64,000 nt of DNA from Bathynomus jamesi. Lineage: Eukaryota; Arthropoda; Malacostraca; Isopoda; Cirolanidae. A program made the position numbers and the translations under genes. Where the stretch lies: assembly GCA_023014485.1 (NCBI GenBank), contig JAJOZX010000487.1, positions 362,501 to 426,500 on the forward strand, read 5' to 3'. Of this stretch, positions 21,797 through 33,100 are shown piece after piece; position 1 is the stretch's first letter, and every line of letters begins with the position of its first letter. The notes under the pieces are model-generated. The model was not told where the DNA came from. It did not search any database and saw only the letters and a list, made by a program, of their open reading frames with translations.

Positions 21797-21890
21797 GCGT
21801 GTCAATACTGCACATTTTGAAATCCAATACTGCACACTTTTAAATCAATACTGCACAAAGTGTGAATACTGCACACTAAAATAGGCCCTG
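21797..21890 (-). repeat. Subterminal AATACTGCACA repeats of hAT-4
   Basis: Four copies of [T/A]CAATACTGCACA-like sequence (near 21800, 21828, 21846 and 21864) directly inside the terminus. Clustered short subterminal repeats in hAT elements are commonly transposase-binding sites; that role is inferred here. Confidence 0.75.
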
Positions 21891-22641
21891 ATTTTAAGAC
21901 TAAGTTCTCTGAAGGAAGCAAGGCTCGAAGGAGAAAACAAAGATATTCTCTTACTGTAGTTTATTGCTAAAATGTTACAGGTAATGAATGCCCAGCCTCT
22001 AAGTCAGATCAGACATAATCAGAATGATCACTGAGAAATTCTATACGTTTATATACATAAATTTTGGTGACATCATTATTAATTAATGTTGACCTGTTTT
22101 GTTTTTTATTCTCAATAGACTGAATTAGTTTGCAAAATATTTGAAGATAAGGTAAATACTTTAGCTGTAGCAATGTCTAGACATAAACAAAATATTTGAA
22201 GATGAAGCCATATTTTTAATTTATACCGCATGACGTTATCATGATCTGCCGAGTTACCTAAAAATGGAAATTGAAGTATGCATTTTATTTTGGATTAAAA
22301 TAAACATGCATATGAGCCAAAATTAAATGATTAAAATTTAAAATTTAGTGTTAAGCAAAACATGACTTCATCTTTTACAACGAAGAGAGAATGTATAAAG
22401 AAAATGAACATTGCAGAATTTAACACGATTACATTATTAAGCTAAATCTAAAAAAATTATTAAGTAATTTAAAAAAGAAATAATTCATCAATTATTCAGC
22501 AAAAATAAAATAGAAAGAAAATAAAAAATTATCCAAACTTTTGTTTTATATACAGTTAGCCTTACGCGAGTTTGGACTCTATGTGCAAAAATTAATATAA
22601 GAATATATGAATATGAGAATTATTCATTGTTCATTTTTACA
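21891..22641 (-). repeat. gypsy-1 3' LTR, proximal block
   Basis: Matches about 37750-38494 of the 5' LTR (for example TTTTAAGACTAAGTTCTCTG and GATATTCTCTTACTGTAGTT) to the terminal TTTTTACA at 22641. The adjoining GGGCTCTGCCCTC is a weak purine-tract candidate on the minus strand (GAGGGCAGAGCCC). Confidence 0.9.
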
Positions 22642-22920
22642 GGGCTCTGCCCTCTAGAATGATATTATGTTGTATTAATATCATTCTAACTAATCCTAAC
22701 GAGGTGATAACTACTGGTTTTTATAACAGATTTATATACACGACATGAGTTGCTTGTTCGTTTGCGGGAATCTACAATGCCGGATGTCGCTATCTGACAT
22801 CACAGAATATGTTGAAAGGTCTTTCGCGAGGAAAAGGTAAGGTGGTACTGTGGGTAGATACATTCGATAGATATTAGAATTGTTTTGGTAGGGTGTTGTG
22901 AAAGGGTGAAATATGTATAC
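22642..22920 (-). pseudogene. gypsy-1 env gene, 3' end, and adjacent untranslated region
   Basis: From the element E target duplication at 22913-22920 down to about 22735 the minus strand is an open frame that ends at a TAA. It is the continuation, past element E, of the env frame that stops at 29237-29244. The remainder to 22642 is AT-rich and non-coding and leads into the 3' LTR. The hydrophobic stretch near the end is short, so a membrane anchor is not certain. Confidence 0.65.
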
Positions 22921-23575
22921 TAAGGTGGAGTGAAAATATCATTTTTGGATTTTTAATTTACTTGAGTGTGGAAAAGTTGCCAATGGGCTTTAGAAACAAG
23001 CATGTGAAATTATAATACAATTGAAGCATTGCTTGATTGACCACCAGCGATTTTAATATATGGCATATTTCATGTTTTAACGATCGCTTTGCCCATCAGG
23101 AGTCATCCAAGATGCTGGTCTTTCATCCATGTTTATGCAAATAATTAACAGCTTAGTTTGCTGTAGACTGTGTTATTGCATACTTGAGGTTGACATTTAA
23201 GATTACAACATGTGTGGAATGTAAATTAATGGCAATTACAGAGGGTGGCCAAATTATTAGAGCTGATGTGAGTAAGTGAGATAAGAAAGAGTTTAGTTAA
23301 CCATACATTGATTTAATGCTAGTTTCAGTGATGGTAGTGATTTGGTGCGATAACATATGCAGTCCGTGAGTCAGAGGGGATGGGAGATTGGGAGTGGGGG
23401 GAGAGTGAGTAATATGCAAAGCGCGGCTGCTCCGCCAAGCTCAGTGCACATGTGGCAGTGAGAATTGAAGGTTATTTGTGCTGTTATCATCATTTTTTCG
23501 TGAAACTTGATATTAAAAGTAAGTTAATTACATATTGATATCTGTTTATAGGTGTTTGACAAGTGAGTGTGACAG

Positions 23576-26500
23576 TAGGGTGTGTCGAATTTTTCAACTT
23601 TCAAATTCCAAATATGAGGGGTGCTAAAACGTTGCAGCATGACTTAGGAATTCTAAAGATATTTTTGTTAATTTAATATAATTTAGTTTTGCTTGGTAAG
23701 AAGCTACATAAAAATAGTGACTTTTTTGACTTTTTTGTGGAATTATATAATAATTATTATATTAATAATTATATATGCTGTGTATATATAATGCACTGCT
23801 GTTTTTGCTTATTTCACAGGTTGAAACATATTCATCAGTGTGCTGAAGATTACTTGTCCGTCAGTGCTACCATCCTAACCAGTGGGAATTGACCTACAAT
23901 GGCTTCTAAAAGGAGGACAAGACTGGGGACATTCACACATATGAGCAACCTAATTGGAACTGGCAGAGAGTTGTTGCCCTCTGAACTCCCAACTCTGCGA
24001 GACGTTCTGAAATATGGGCTACTGCTAAGAGAACAAAGTGGTGAGGATGTGAGAAACTACCCAGCAGCCAGTCTTGCAAAGGACATTTACCCTAAAGTGC
24101 TTGAAAAGTGGGAACGAGCAAACAGTTCTTTTGTAGCCCCCGTTGTAAATTCACGAGTCACAATCTTAAACAAGATCCAAGAGAGCTAGGAGCAGGCCAA
24201 AAACATATCTCTTGGGAGAGGAAAGCTACATGTCAAAGAGGCTTTCATTGCAAAACTTGACAAGCTTTTTGACATCCTCAGTTGCAAGTGTAAAATTGTT
24301 CTCTGCTCTGAATTTGGCTGCCTTGCAGATGCTGGTTGCAAAAACGAAACTCACATTAACTGTACATGCCCTAGGAAGATGAAGATCCCTGTGAAGGAAC
24401 TTGCTTTCATTAAAGGTCAGAGAGAAGTCTGGTTCTATTGGACCACATCAGATTGGCTTGCCAGATCAACCTGAGCACAACAGACAAGTCAAAAAGCAGA
24501 AGCGGCAAGAAGACGAAAGAAGAAGGCTTGCTGAATATAAGCAGACAAGCAAGCAGGATGTTTCAATGCCATCAAATGAAATAATTTTCTCTGATGATGA
24601 AAATGAAGAACAAATAGCTGATGCTCAAGATGGAAAGGATGGAAGTTATGAAGTGACATTAGAAATACCAAGCACGTCTTCAACTTCCAATAAAAAGCCA
24701 GAGTACAACACATTAGAAATACCTAATGTTGCTATGCATAGCATCAGATATGGTGTTGGCCTGCGTGCCACAGCTGCCATCACCACTGCTGCCTTTATGG
24801 ATGCTGGCTTGATCACTGAAGAAGACAAGAGACTTGTAGTTGATCACAATAAAGTCAAGAGGGCCCAAGAAAAAGTTATGAGATCCCTGGATCAGGAATT
24901 TGATGATCTTTGTAAGAAGGGTGAAATTGACTGCATCTTCTTTGACGGCCGTCAAGATACAACTAAAGTTATGCTGAAAGCAGACAATTCAGATCGTCAG
25001 TTCCACAGCATCATCAAAGAAGAGCATTATTCTGTGTGCAGTGAGCCAGGTGGAAGATATCTCTACCACTTCACTCCTGAGAAAGGCTCAACGAGAAAAA
25101 AACCTGCTGAAGTTATTGCTGATAATCTTGTGGATTTCATGAAGAAGAAGGGCATTGATAAAAGCCTGCAGGCCATTGGAGGTGATTCTACAAATGTTAA
25201 CACTGGCTGGGAGGGTGGTTCCACGCATTGGGTAGAGGTCAACTTTGCCGTAAGCTGATCTGGTTGGTTTGTGCCCTCCACACTAACGAGTTACCCCTGC
25301 GACACTTGATCACAGCACTGGATGGGAAGACCTTGTCTAACAACAAGTGGACAGGTAACATTGGCAAGATGCTAGACACTGCAACCGAACTTGAAATTGA
25401 TCCTTCATTCACCAAACTCTCAATTGGAGAGCCTCTTACTTCACTGAGTGACAATGTCGTAAAGGATCTCTCTACTGATCAAGCGTGCGGGTATAGGATC
25501 ACACAGGCCATAAGGACAGGAGAACTTCCCACAGATATGGCCCTTCTTGAAATTGGTCAAGTGAGCCATTCAAGGTGGTTGACAACAGCAAACAGGCTTT
25601 GTCGCATATGGGTTTCAAAACATGGCCTTAAAGGCAAAACCCTCAACAACTTAAGACTGATAGTGGAATACATTGTTGGTGTGTACTACCCCTGTTGGTT
25701 CAACATCAAAGTAAAACACTCTTGGGTGGAAGGCCCACGCCACATCTTGTTTCAACTGCGGCTAGTTAGGCTGCAAAAGAAGGCTGTAGTGGATGCTGTT
25801 TTGCCAACCATCAAGCGCTCAGCATGGTATGCATTCAGCGAAATGATAATCCAGACACTCTTGTGCTCAGATGACAGTGAGGAGAGGAGAGCTGGTGTCC
25901 AAAAGATTGTTGACATGAGGGGTGGAGATGATGACACACTTGGAGATCTTTCTGTACGTCCCAGCAAGACACCTTCCATCAACCCCAGTGCTTCTTCCGT
26001 GTTGGAGCTGACAGACTGGTCTGACGGGGTATTTGAACCTCCTTTGACATGTAAACTGACTACAGCGGAAGTAAAGAAGTTCTTTGACAAGCCTATGCAA
26101 GTTCCACAGTGGCCCTGTCATGCTCAGTCAATAGAGAGGTGTGTGAAACAAGTCACAGAGGCAGCAGGCAGGGTGTATACACATGAGAAACGTGAGGGCT
26201 ATATCAGAGGCCAAGAAGCAAGTCGGCGGCTGATGTCCAAGAACGAATCAAAGCAAGACTTGATGAAACTTGTTGTTTAAATATTTTTTTTTACTGATGT
26301 CATTACTTTCTAATGTTGTTTTATGATTACAAGGATATGTTTTATGATTACTAGGATATGTTTTATGCAGAGAAACTAAAATTTTTATAGCATTACCTGA
26401 CATTTTGAGAAGCTAAAATTAATAAATGTTGTTTTCCGAGAGCAATTTATGTGCTTTTTAATCAAACGTAGATTTACCAAGCTAAGTGTTGAGCAATCAC

Positions 26501-26609
26501 AAAAATAATAGCAGATTTGAATTCTTCACATCCAAAAACATATTTTTAAAACCCCTCAGTGAAGGAATTGGCAAAAATTAATTTTCACCTCCCAAATTGA
26601 CACACCCTA
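23576..26609 (+). mobile_element. Element C: TAGGGTG transposon inserted in element E
   Basis: Left TAGGGTGTGTC (23576) and right GACACACCCTA (ending 26609) are perfect 11 bp inverted repeats. GTGTGACAG is duplicated exactly at 23567-23575 and 26610-26618 (9 bp; 11 bp if the outer T-A is not counted as element). Inner blocks GAGGGGT-x2-TAAAA occur near both ends. Length 3034 bp, one plus-strand gene, same orientation as E. Confidence 0.92.
23899..26280 (+). pseudogene. Element C transposase-like protein, three lesions
   Basis: Starts at the ATG at 23899, 80 bp after an acceptor TTTCACAG. Order of motifs: PSELPTLRDVLKYG, VLEKWERANSSFV, LFDILSCKCKIVLC plus further paired Cys (GCLADAGCKNETHINCTC), acidic linker, LRATAAITTAAF, IFFDGRQDTTKV (near 24937), EEHYSVCSEPGG, GGDSTNVNTGWEGG (near 25180), LIWLVCALHTNELPLRHL (near 25255), VSHSRWLTTANRLCRIW (near 25560) and CHAQSIERCVKQVTEA (near 26116). 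Candidate catalytic acids: Asp of FDGRQD, Asp of GDST, Glu of IERC (inference). Breaks: TAG at 24187, frameshifts near 24415 and 25225. Otherwise about 790 codons. Most divergent of the C/D/E branch. Confidence 0.85.
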
Positions 26610-26705
26610 GTGTGACAGTATTAAGTTGATATTTCTTTTTCTTGCAGAAATTCTTTAATAGTCTTACATTGCTTACAATTTATAATAATTGTTTTTTTTT
26701 TCAGA

Positions 26706-28959
26706 ATGGAAATTATTACGAGGGAGAAGGCGGCATGTGTGATTTTTGGCGCGCCACGCGAGATACCGACAAATGCTCTTCCCACCTACGCTGATGTTAT
26801 GAAGGCTTACATCCATACAAGACAACAGCTGACAACGAAGAATAACAAATATCCACCGTTCGCCGAAGTATCAAAAAAAGTTTGCGTTGATGTTGAACTT
26901 GTTTGGGAGAAAGCGTCTCTTCCGACCGTGACGCACGGACGAGTGATTGAAACGCTCAGACCGTACAACGAGAAATACAAGAAAATCTTGAAACCATACA
27001 AGGCTCGGAAGGACAACGACAACTACAAGCAACAACTTGAACAGTTCAGAGAAGACGCAGATAAACTCTTCGACATTAACAAATGCAAATGTGTAGATTT
27101 CGTCATGAGCTGTAAGTGCGAAAGAGCGGACAAAGTACCACTCAAAGAAAGAAAGTTTCTAGAGGACCAGAGAGGAGCCAGAAAGATGATTATAGGAGGC
27201 ATCGATTTGGTGGAAACAACAAAGCTACAGAAGAAAATATCCAGGAAAGTCTGTGAATCGAGAAGACACAGCATTCACCAAGAACAATCGAAGCAGCAAT
27301 GCAATTCTGGAAGCTACAACGAGGAAGACAAGGACGACGACACCGACAACAGCGACGAAGAATACACCCTATCTAAGTCACACTGTAAACCTGATCTATC
27401 GACACTGGAGAGTAAACGTCAAAGAATGACGATGACTGTACGATTACCATGTTTGGCTAAAGCGTGCGATAGAACGGGCGTCTCAGATCGAGCAGCAGCC
27501 GTTATTGCCTCATCCGTGCTACAAGACATTGGAATTGTGTCTACAAATGACACCTCCAAAGTCATTGATCGTAGTAAAATTCGCCGAGAAAGAAGTAGAA
27601 CTCGTCAAGAACTGACAAAACTAGACAGCAGTATGACAGACTTGCCTGGATTGTACTTCGACGGTCGAAAGGATAGAACGATGAAAAATGTACGAGACGC
27701 CGCAGGACATGGCCACCGGGACAGAGATACAGAAGAGCACGTCAGCATTATTTGTGAACCAGGTTCATCGTACTTTGGCCACGTGACGCCGTCAAGTGGA
27801 TCAAGCAAGGCGATTTCCAAAGTAATCTTTGAATGCTTGGCTGCGCGAAGTGTGGATCTCGACAGTGTGAAAGTCGTCGGATGCGACGGAACCGCTGTCA
27901 ACACTGGACATAATGGCGGAGTTATTCGGCAGCTTGAGGAATTACTACAAAAACCGCTGCAATGGCTCGTGTGCTTATTACATGCTAACGAGCTCCCCCT
28001 GCGACACCTGTTTCAGCATTTAGATGGAGCAACTACAGGACCTAAGTGCTTCTCAGGACCGATAGGGAAATCTCTCACAGCATGCACGGAACTCCATATA
28101 ACATCGTATGAACCTATATCTCCATTACAGCCACTGCCGCATGTTGACGTGAAGGACCTGAGCAGTGAGCACTGACCAGCAGTACCTGTGGCAGATGTGT
28201 CAAGCTGTCAGTGAAGGACACTGTCCCTGTGATCTAGCATTGCGAAAACCGGGACCATTGAACCACTCGCGATGGTTGACAACTGCCAACAGAATCCTCC
28301 GCCTCTATGTTGGCCTCGATGCACCATCCAACAACATCAAAACTCTTGTCACATTCATCATCCGGGTCTACGCCCCAACATGGTTCGCCATCAAGACGCA
28401 GCCATCATGCAAAGATGGAGCCAAACATCTGCACGGGATGATGGTGAGAACACGGTACCTCAGCTCCTCTCTAAAGAAAGTCGTCGACCCGGTGATTCGG
28501 CGAAACGGCTTCTGCGGACACCCCGAGAACGTGCTATTAGCCATGATCACAGATGAGCGACCACATATAAGGGAACTCGGACTCAGAAGAATCATGAAGG
28601 CAAGATCACATGTGTCTGCAAACAAAATCCGCAGGTTTCGAGTGCCACCGCTCAACCTCGACGCGACCGAATACCAGGACATGGTCGATTGGCAGACTTT
28701 GACCGTGACGGAGCCTCCTGTTACGATGGATATGACGGACAACGAATTGAACGACATGATCTCTGCTCAAATTTCACCAAGTGTCCTCTTCCCTCGCTTC
28801 CCTTGTCACACACAGGCGGTGGAAAGATGCGTGAACCTAGTTACCGAAGCTTCAGCCGCTGTGTGTGGCGAGACGTCCCGCCATGGATTTATTCGGGCTC
28901 GCGTCGCTTCTCGGCAGCTTATGCCGAAACTTGAGTCTAAACGTGACTATCAATTCTGA
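26706..28959 (+). pseudogene. Element E transposase-like protein, nearly intact
   Basis: ATG at 26706 directly after an acceptor. About 749 residues interrupted only by an apparent 7 bp insertion (AGTGAGC) near 28158 that shifts the frame. Motifs with residue numbers from this ATG: LVWEKASLPT (66-75), LFDINKCKCVDFVMSCKC (120-137), FLEDQRGARKMIIGGID (150-166), GVSDRAAAVI...IRRERSRTR (about 257-300), YFDGRKD with Asp319, CDGTAVNTG with Asp394, LVCLLHANELPLRHLF with His426 and Glu429. After the shift: NHSRWLTTANRILRLY and CHTQAVERCVNLVTEA (Glu at 28822-28824). No named domain is recognised; RNase H-like DDE chemistry is inferred from the spaced acids and the transposon ends. Best member for family definition. 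Confidence 0.85.
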
Positions 28960-29236
28960 ATTAACCATGCATGCATAACTCAGACTCTATCGTTAGCATA
29001 ATAGTGTGCCAAAATAACTAAAAATATATAGTCTGATGTTTACTCGTATTTTAGGTATTTTTGTGTAAAATCGTATATTATTGTAAACTTATAACGTCTG
29101 GTGGTCGATCAAAAGATTGTCTGATTTTAATACACTTTTTTGCATATTGTTCTATTAGTCCATTGGCAACTTTTAAAACCTCAAGTAAGTTAAAATTCAC
29201 AAAAAAAAATTTTGGGGCCATTTTCACTCCACCCTA

Positions 29237-30162
29237 ATGTATACGTCATAATTGAGCACATCGAAAAACGGTACAATCACGAGGTAAGTGTAGGGGCGTG
29301 GTCCATGTACAGTCCAGGTGTATTCTAGAAATTGGGGGTAATTAGTATGGTTGAGTGGGAATATGGGTGATAATTTTAATTGTGTCTGAGAGGTGTGCAT
29401 CAAGGACTGAAGTGTATCCCATGGTATTAGAGTGGAAAGATAATTTTTCTATGGGCTAGCTGGGTCGCACGCAAAACTTTGGAATAAATCGTAATTATTT
29501 TCTGCAAATATTTATCGATTAGGGTTACGTGTAGGTTAATTATTTCTACTAATTCTAGATATCTTTCGTGTTCTTTGTATTTAGCTAACAGGGATTCAAA
29601 GTATGTAAATTTGTCCTAAAGGGTGTGGAGGAAGCGATTGTTTTTGTGTAGTGACTCGATGGTTTGTTCTAAAATGTGTCCACTATATTGCCGATTCCGC
29701 GCGAAAAGATTCAATTTGAGTTCATTTCATTTAATGTCTTCGGGCGCTAATCCGAATAAAACTTTGAATATTTTTCCTCCCATATCTATGAATCCCCTTT
29801 TATTTCTTTGATTAAGTTTTGCTGAGTTTTGAGTTCAAGTTTGCATCCATGGTAACGCTAATATATCTGATAGGGTGTGTGTTGTAGTTTGAATGTTTTC
29901 GACTGTATTTTCTAATAAAGCGCGACTAATCTGGTCTGTTCCCGGGATATGTTCAAAAGAATCATGAATTTTACTGTGTTTTTATCTGAAGGAGACTGAT
30001 TCTAATTCGAGCAGGTGGTTGCAAATTGATAAAAAGGTCCGCGTGTCCTTTCAAAAATTTTCCTTTTGCAAGCTTTTCTATAACAATTCGGGTAGAAATT
30101 TTAATGCTAGGGCTACAAGAGTAAATAATTTGCAAAATTATAAGGGGGACAATTTTATTCAT
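29237..30162 (-). pseudogene. gypsy-1 env, 5' part
   Basis: Starts at the ATG at 30162 (MNKIVPLIILQIIYSCSPSI, a hydrophobic signal-like start) and overlaps the end of the pol tail by 8 bp, the usual pol-env arrangement in these elements. A dibasic processing site followed by a glycine-rich hydrophobic stretch lies near 29760-29820, like the fusion peptide of insect errantivirus Env. Several stops and shifts interrupt it, and element E splits it at 29237. Retroviral-type envelope of an old insertion; not functional as it stands. Confidence 0.75.
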
Positions 30163-33100
30163 TTCTACGTCTTAGATTATACTGAGTGGGGGGTTGCCGT
30201 GTGGATACTTGTGTTTGTGTGAGGAGTGGTCGGCCTCGCTTTGGTGGTAGCGGGGGTCGACCGTTAAGCACGAATTCTGAGCGAGTTCGTTTTTTATGTG
30301 AAGGTTCTAGTTCACGTTGTTGATGCATTTGCGCCCGGTATGTAGGGTCCGTGCGTCGATCATCAACCGGTGAGGGTGGTGACGGAGGAAATGGTGGAGA
30401 GAGAGGAGATGGTGGAGTTCCCCTGTGTGATCCTCTAGAAGGGGTTTCTCCAGGGTCTGGTTCCGATGGGACTCTCGGTTCTGGGACCGCTTCCTGTTCA
30501 GAGATTGGCTCGAGTACTGGTGGTTTTACGAGGTACCAATCTTCGTAACGGTTAGTGGTTTCCGCGGTGACCACTTCGGTTTTGTGATCCCTGCTGGATT
30601 TGTTAATACCTTGATCTTTCGAAGGAAGGCGGCTCAAACACCTGGCATATGTTTTTGGGAAGGTGGTGTTCGGCAGTTATCTTCAAGTTATCAGCGTGAA
30701 TGATCTTTAGTTTGGAATGGTCTCGGAGGTCGAGGAATTAGTAACGGTTTTTTTCTGAGGTTTTTCATAATCCTATATGGGCCATCCCATTTTGGGTACA
30801 ATTTGCGATGAGCACTTGGCGGTTTCATGCTCTTTATGTAACAGTGCATACCGACGATTATAGTCTGTTGACGGGGATGACGCCTATGTTGCTCTTGCTC
30901 CATCTGTTGGTTTCGTTGGTCTAGGATATATCAGATTATGTAAAAAATTTTGAAAGATCGTTCAACTAGTCGCTGATTTGCTTCTGCTATCTCGGAAGGT
31001 ATTAGAACTGCAGCGTCGGTTTGGTCAGACAAATCAAAAGGTAGCTGTTCGTTGTAGTGATATAAGACGAAATGAGGGGTGTCCCCGATGGACACGTTAT
31101 AGCCGTTGTTGATCGCTGTTTGCACCTTGGGGAGGGAATAATCCCATGTATAGGAGGATGCATCGACAACATAGCGGAGGGCTTCTAGGATCTTCCAATT
31201 GTGTCTTTTCCCAAAACCGTTTGTTTGCGGATAGTATGCTACAATGTGTGTTTTTAATTTCACACATTTTACAGTGATTCGAACAGCTTGGAAGTAAAAC
31301 TAATGGCGTTATCTGAAATTAGGATGGAAGGAGTAGTATGGTTTTGGATGACGCGTTCCACGAGTGCGCTTGCCACAGTTTCTGAGGTCTGGATTTGGAA
31401 TGGCAACTACTTCGCTGGAACGCGAGAAGTGGTCCTTAAACACAATGATGTACTGGTTTCCCTTTGATGTTTTGGCGAATGGTCCTAGTATGTCCATTCC
31501 GGGTCTATGACAGAGCCGTTGACATACTGGCTACTTATACATGGGAGCTGTGGATGGTACGTTGCCTTTATGTTTTAAACAAGAGGGGCATTCAGCAACG
31601 TATTCATGTACATTTTTGTTCATTTCGGGAAAATGGTACCGCTCCAAAAGACTCTTGATGGTGCGATCTGGCACCATGTGGCCATACAAAGGTGAGTCGT
31701 GACAAAGTCCGATGGCTATATCTACAAGATCCTTTGATATTTCCACGAGGTCGTTTCCATCTTCGTTCCTAAAATGTATCAGCCCATCTTTTATGTTGTA
31801 CTGTTCTTTTATCTTAGATGGTTCCTTTTGTTTCAGGCGAGCCCGAAGGTTCTGGGCGTGTTGGTCGTGTTGTTGGGAGTATTGCAGACATTCTTGGTCG
31901 AACACAGGAAGAGTTTCTATCTTATTTACTTGGGTGTCGGGCTTGAGTCTCGACAATTCGTCTGGAATAACTTGAAGTTTTCCTGGTTTGTATACTATTT
32001 TTGCCGCAAAGTCCTGAATCCACAGAGCCCATCTACTCAACCGTCCTTCAAGTAGCTTGTCCTTGAAGAGAAAGGTGAGTGGTTTATGGTCAGTTTTGAT
32101 GGTTATATCGTAGCCGTAGACGATATTTCAGAATTTTTTCAAAGCCCAATATACCGTTAGGGCCTCTCGGTCCGTAGTAGAATAATTCCGTTGAGGTCCA
32201 AAGAGAAGCTGACTAGCATAAGCAATGGGTAATTCCACACCATCTACGTCCTGTAATAGGACGGCTCCTAGTCCATATGAGGAAGCATCTGTGGCTATGA
32301 CAAAGAGTTTGGTGTAATCGGGATATTGGAGGATGGGATGACAAGTTAGTTTACTGATCAAAGTTTCAAAAGCATGTTGGTGATCAGATTCCCAATTAAA
32401 TTTAGCATTTTTCTGGAACAAATTGGTAATGGCACGTTCGAAAATTGGCATGTTCGAAAATTGTGCGATAACATTTCGAAAGAATCCGACAAATCCAATA
32501 AATGCACGAGCGTCGTCGATGGTTTTAGGTACAGGGTACCTTTCCAGTGGTTCAAGTTTGGCTAAATCAGGTTTAATTCCAGTGGATGATAATAGAAATC
32601 CTAAGTATACCAGGGATTCCTGTAAGAAGTTGCACTTTGCAAGTTTCAGCTTAAAGTGTGTTTTTCCCAAACGTGGTAGCACATTCTGAAGACGTTGAAA
32701 GTGTGTTTTTATATCTGAACTCTAAACGATAATATCGTCAATGCCCGAGATTCGGAACTGACCTCCATTTGCCAATAACCGGATGCTAAATCGAGGGATG
32801 AAAAGAAGTTAGCTTTCCCTACGTTCAGTATTGTTTCCTGCATGTTTCTAATAGGGAAACGGTCTGGGATGGTAATATGGTTTAGGCGTCTAAAATATAT
32901 CCAAGAGCGAGATGTTCCGTCCTTTTTGGAAAGAAGAATCATAGGAGCGGACCAGGGACTAGCTGAAGGCTGCATGACATCCTGCTCCAACATGTTCTTG
33001 ATGCGTTCCTCAATAGTTACTAATTGGGATTGTGGAACCTTATAGGGAGGAATGAAGATGAGTTTGGAATTGAGTTCCAGCTTGATTTCGAAAGGGACCA

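Larger units (their letters stand above)
18164..21890 (-). mobile_element. hAT-4, KIAA1586-like hAT transposon in the gypsy-1 LTR
   Basis: In coding orientation the element starts CAGGGCCTATTTTAG at 21890, a hAT-type terminus at the exact point where gypsy-1 LTR sequence resumes. Four copies of AATACTGCACA follow within 95 bp. The gene runs down to about 18430. A matching left terminus is not visible: 18164-18420 has no recognisable end, and the LTR lacks about 35 bp here, so the far end is probably truncated. A non-coding insertion of about 0.9 kb lies within (18974-19850). Confidence 0.8.
22921..29236 (+). mobile_element. Element E: TAGGGTG transposon in gypsy-1 env, containing element C
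   Basis: Left TAAGGTGGAGTGAAAAT (22921) and right ATTTTCACTCCACCCTA (ending 29236) are 17 bp inverted repeats with one mismatch. The target ATGTATAC is duplicated at 22913-22920 and 29237-29244. Both ends also share an inner block 40-70 bp in (ACTTGAG...AAAAGTTGCCAATGG). Without element C it is about 3.27 kb. The gene is on the plus strand, opposite to gypsy-1, and is preceded by an acceptor TTTTTTTTTCAG at 26704, suggesting an intron in the leader, the place where C sits. Confidence 0.93.

Noticed and set aside
23565..26620. 11 bp target duplication AGTGTGACAGT for element C
   Set aside because: It is possible only if the terminus is AGGGTG; the relatives D and E fix the terminus as TAGGGTG or TAAGGTG, leaving 9 bp.
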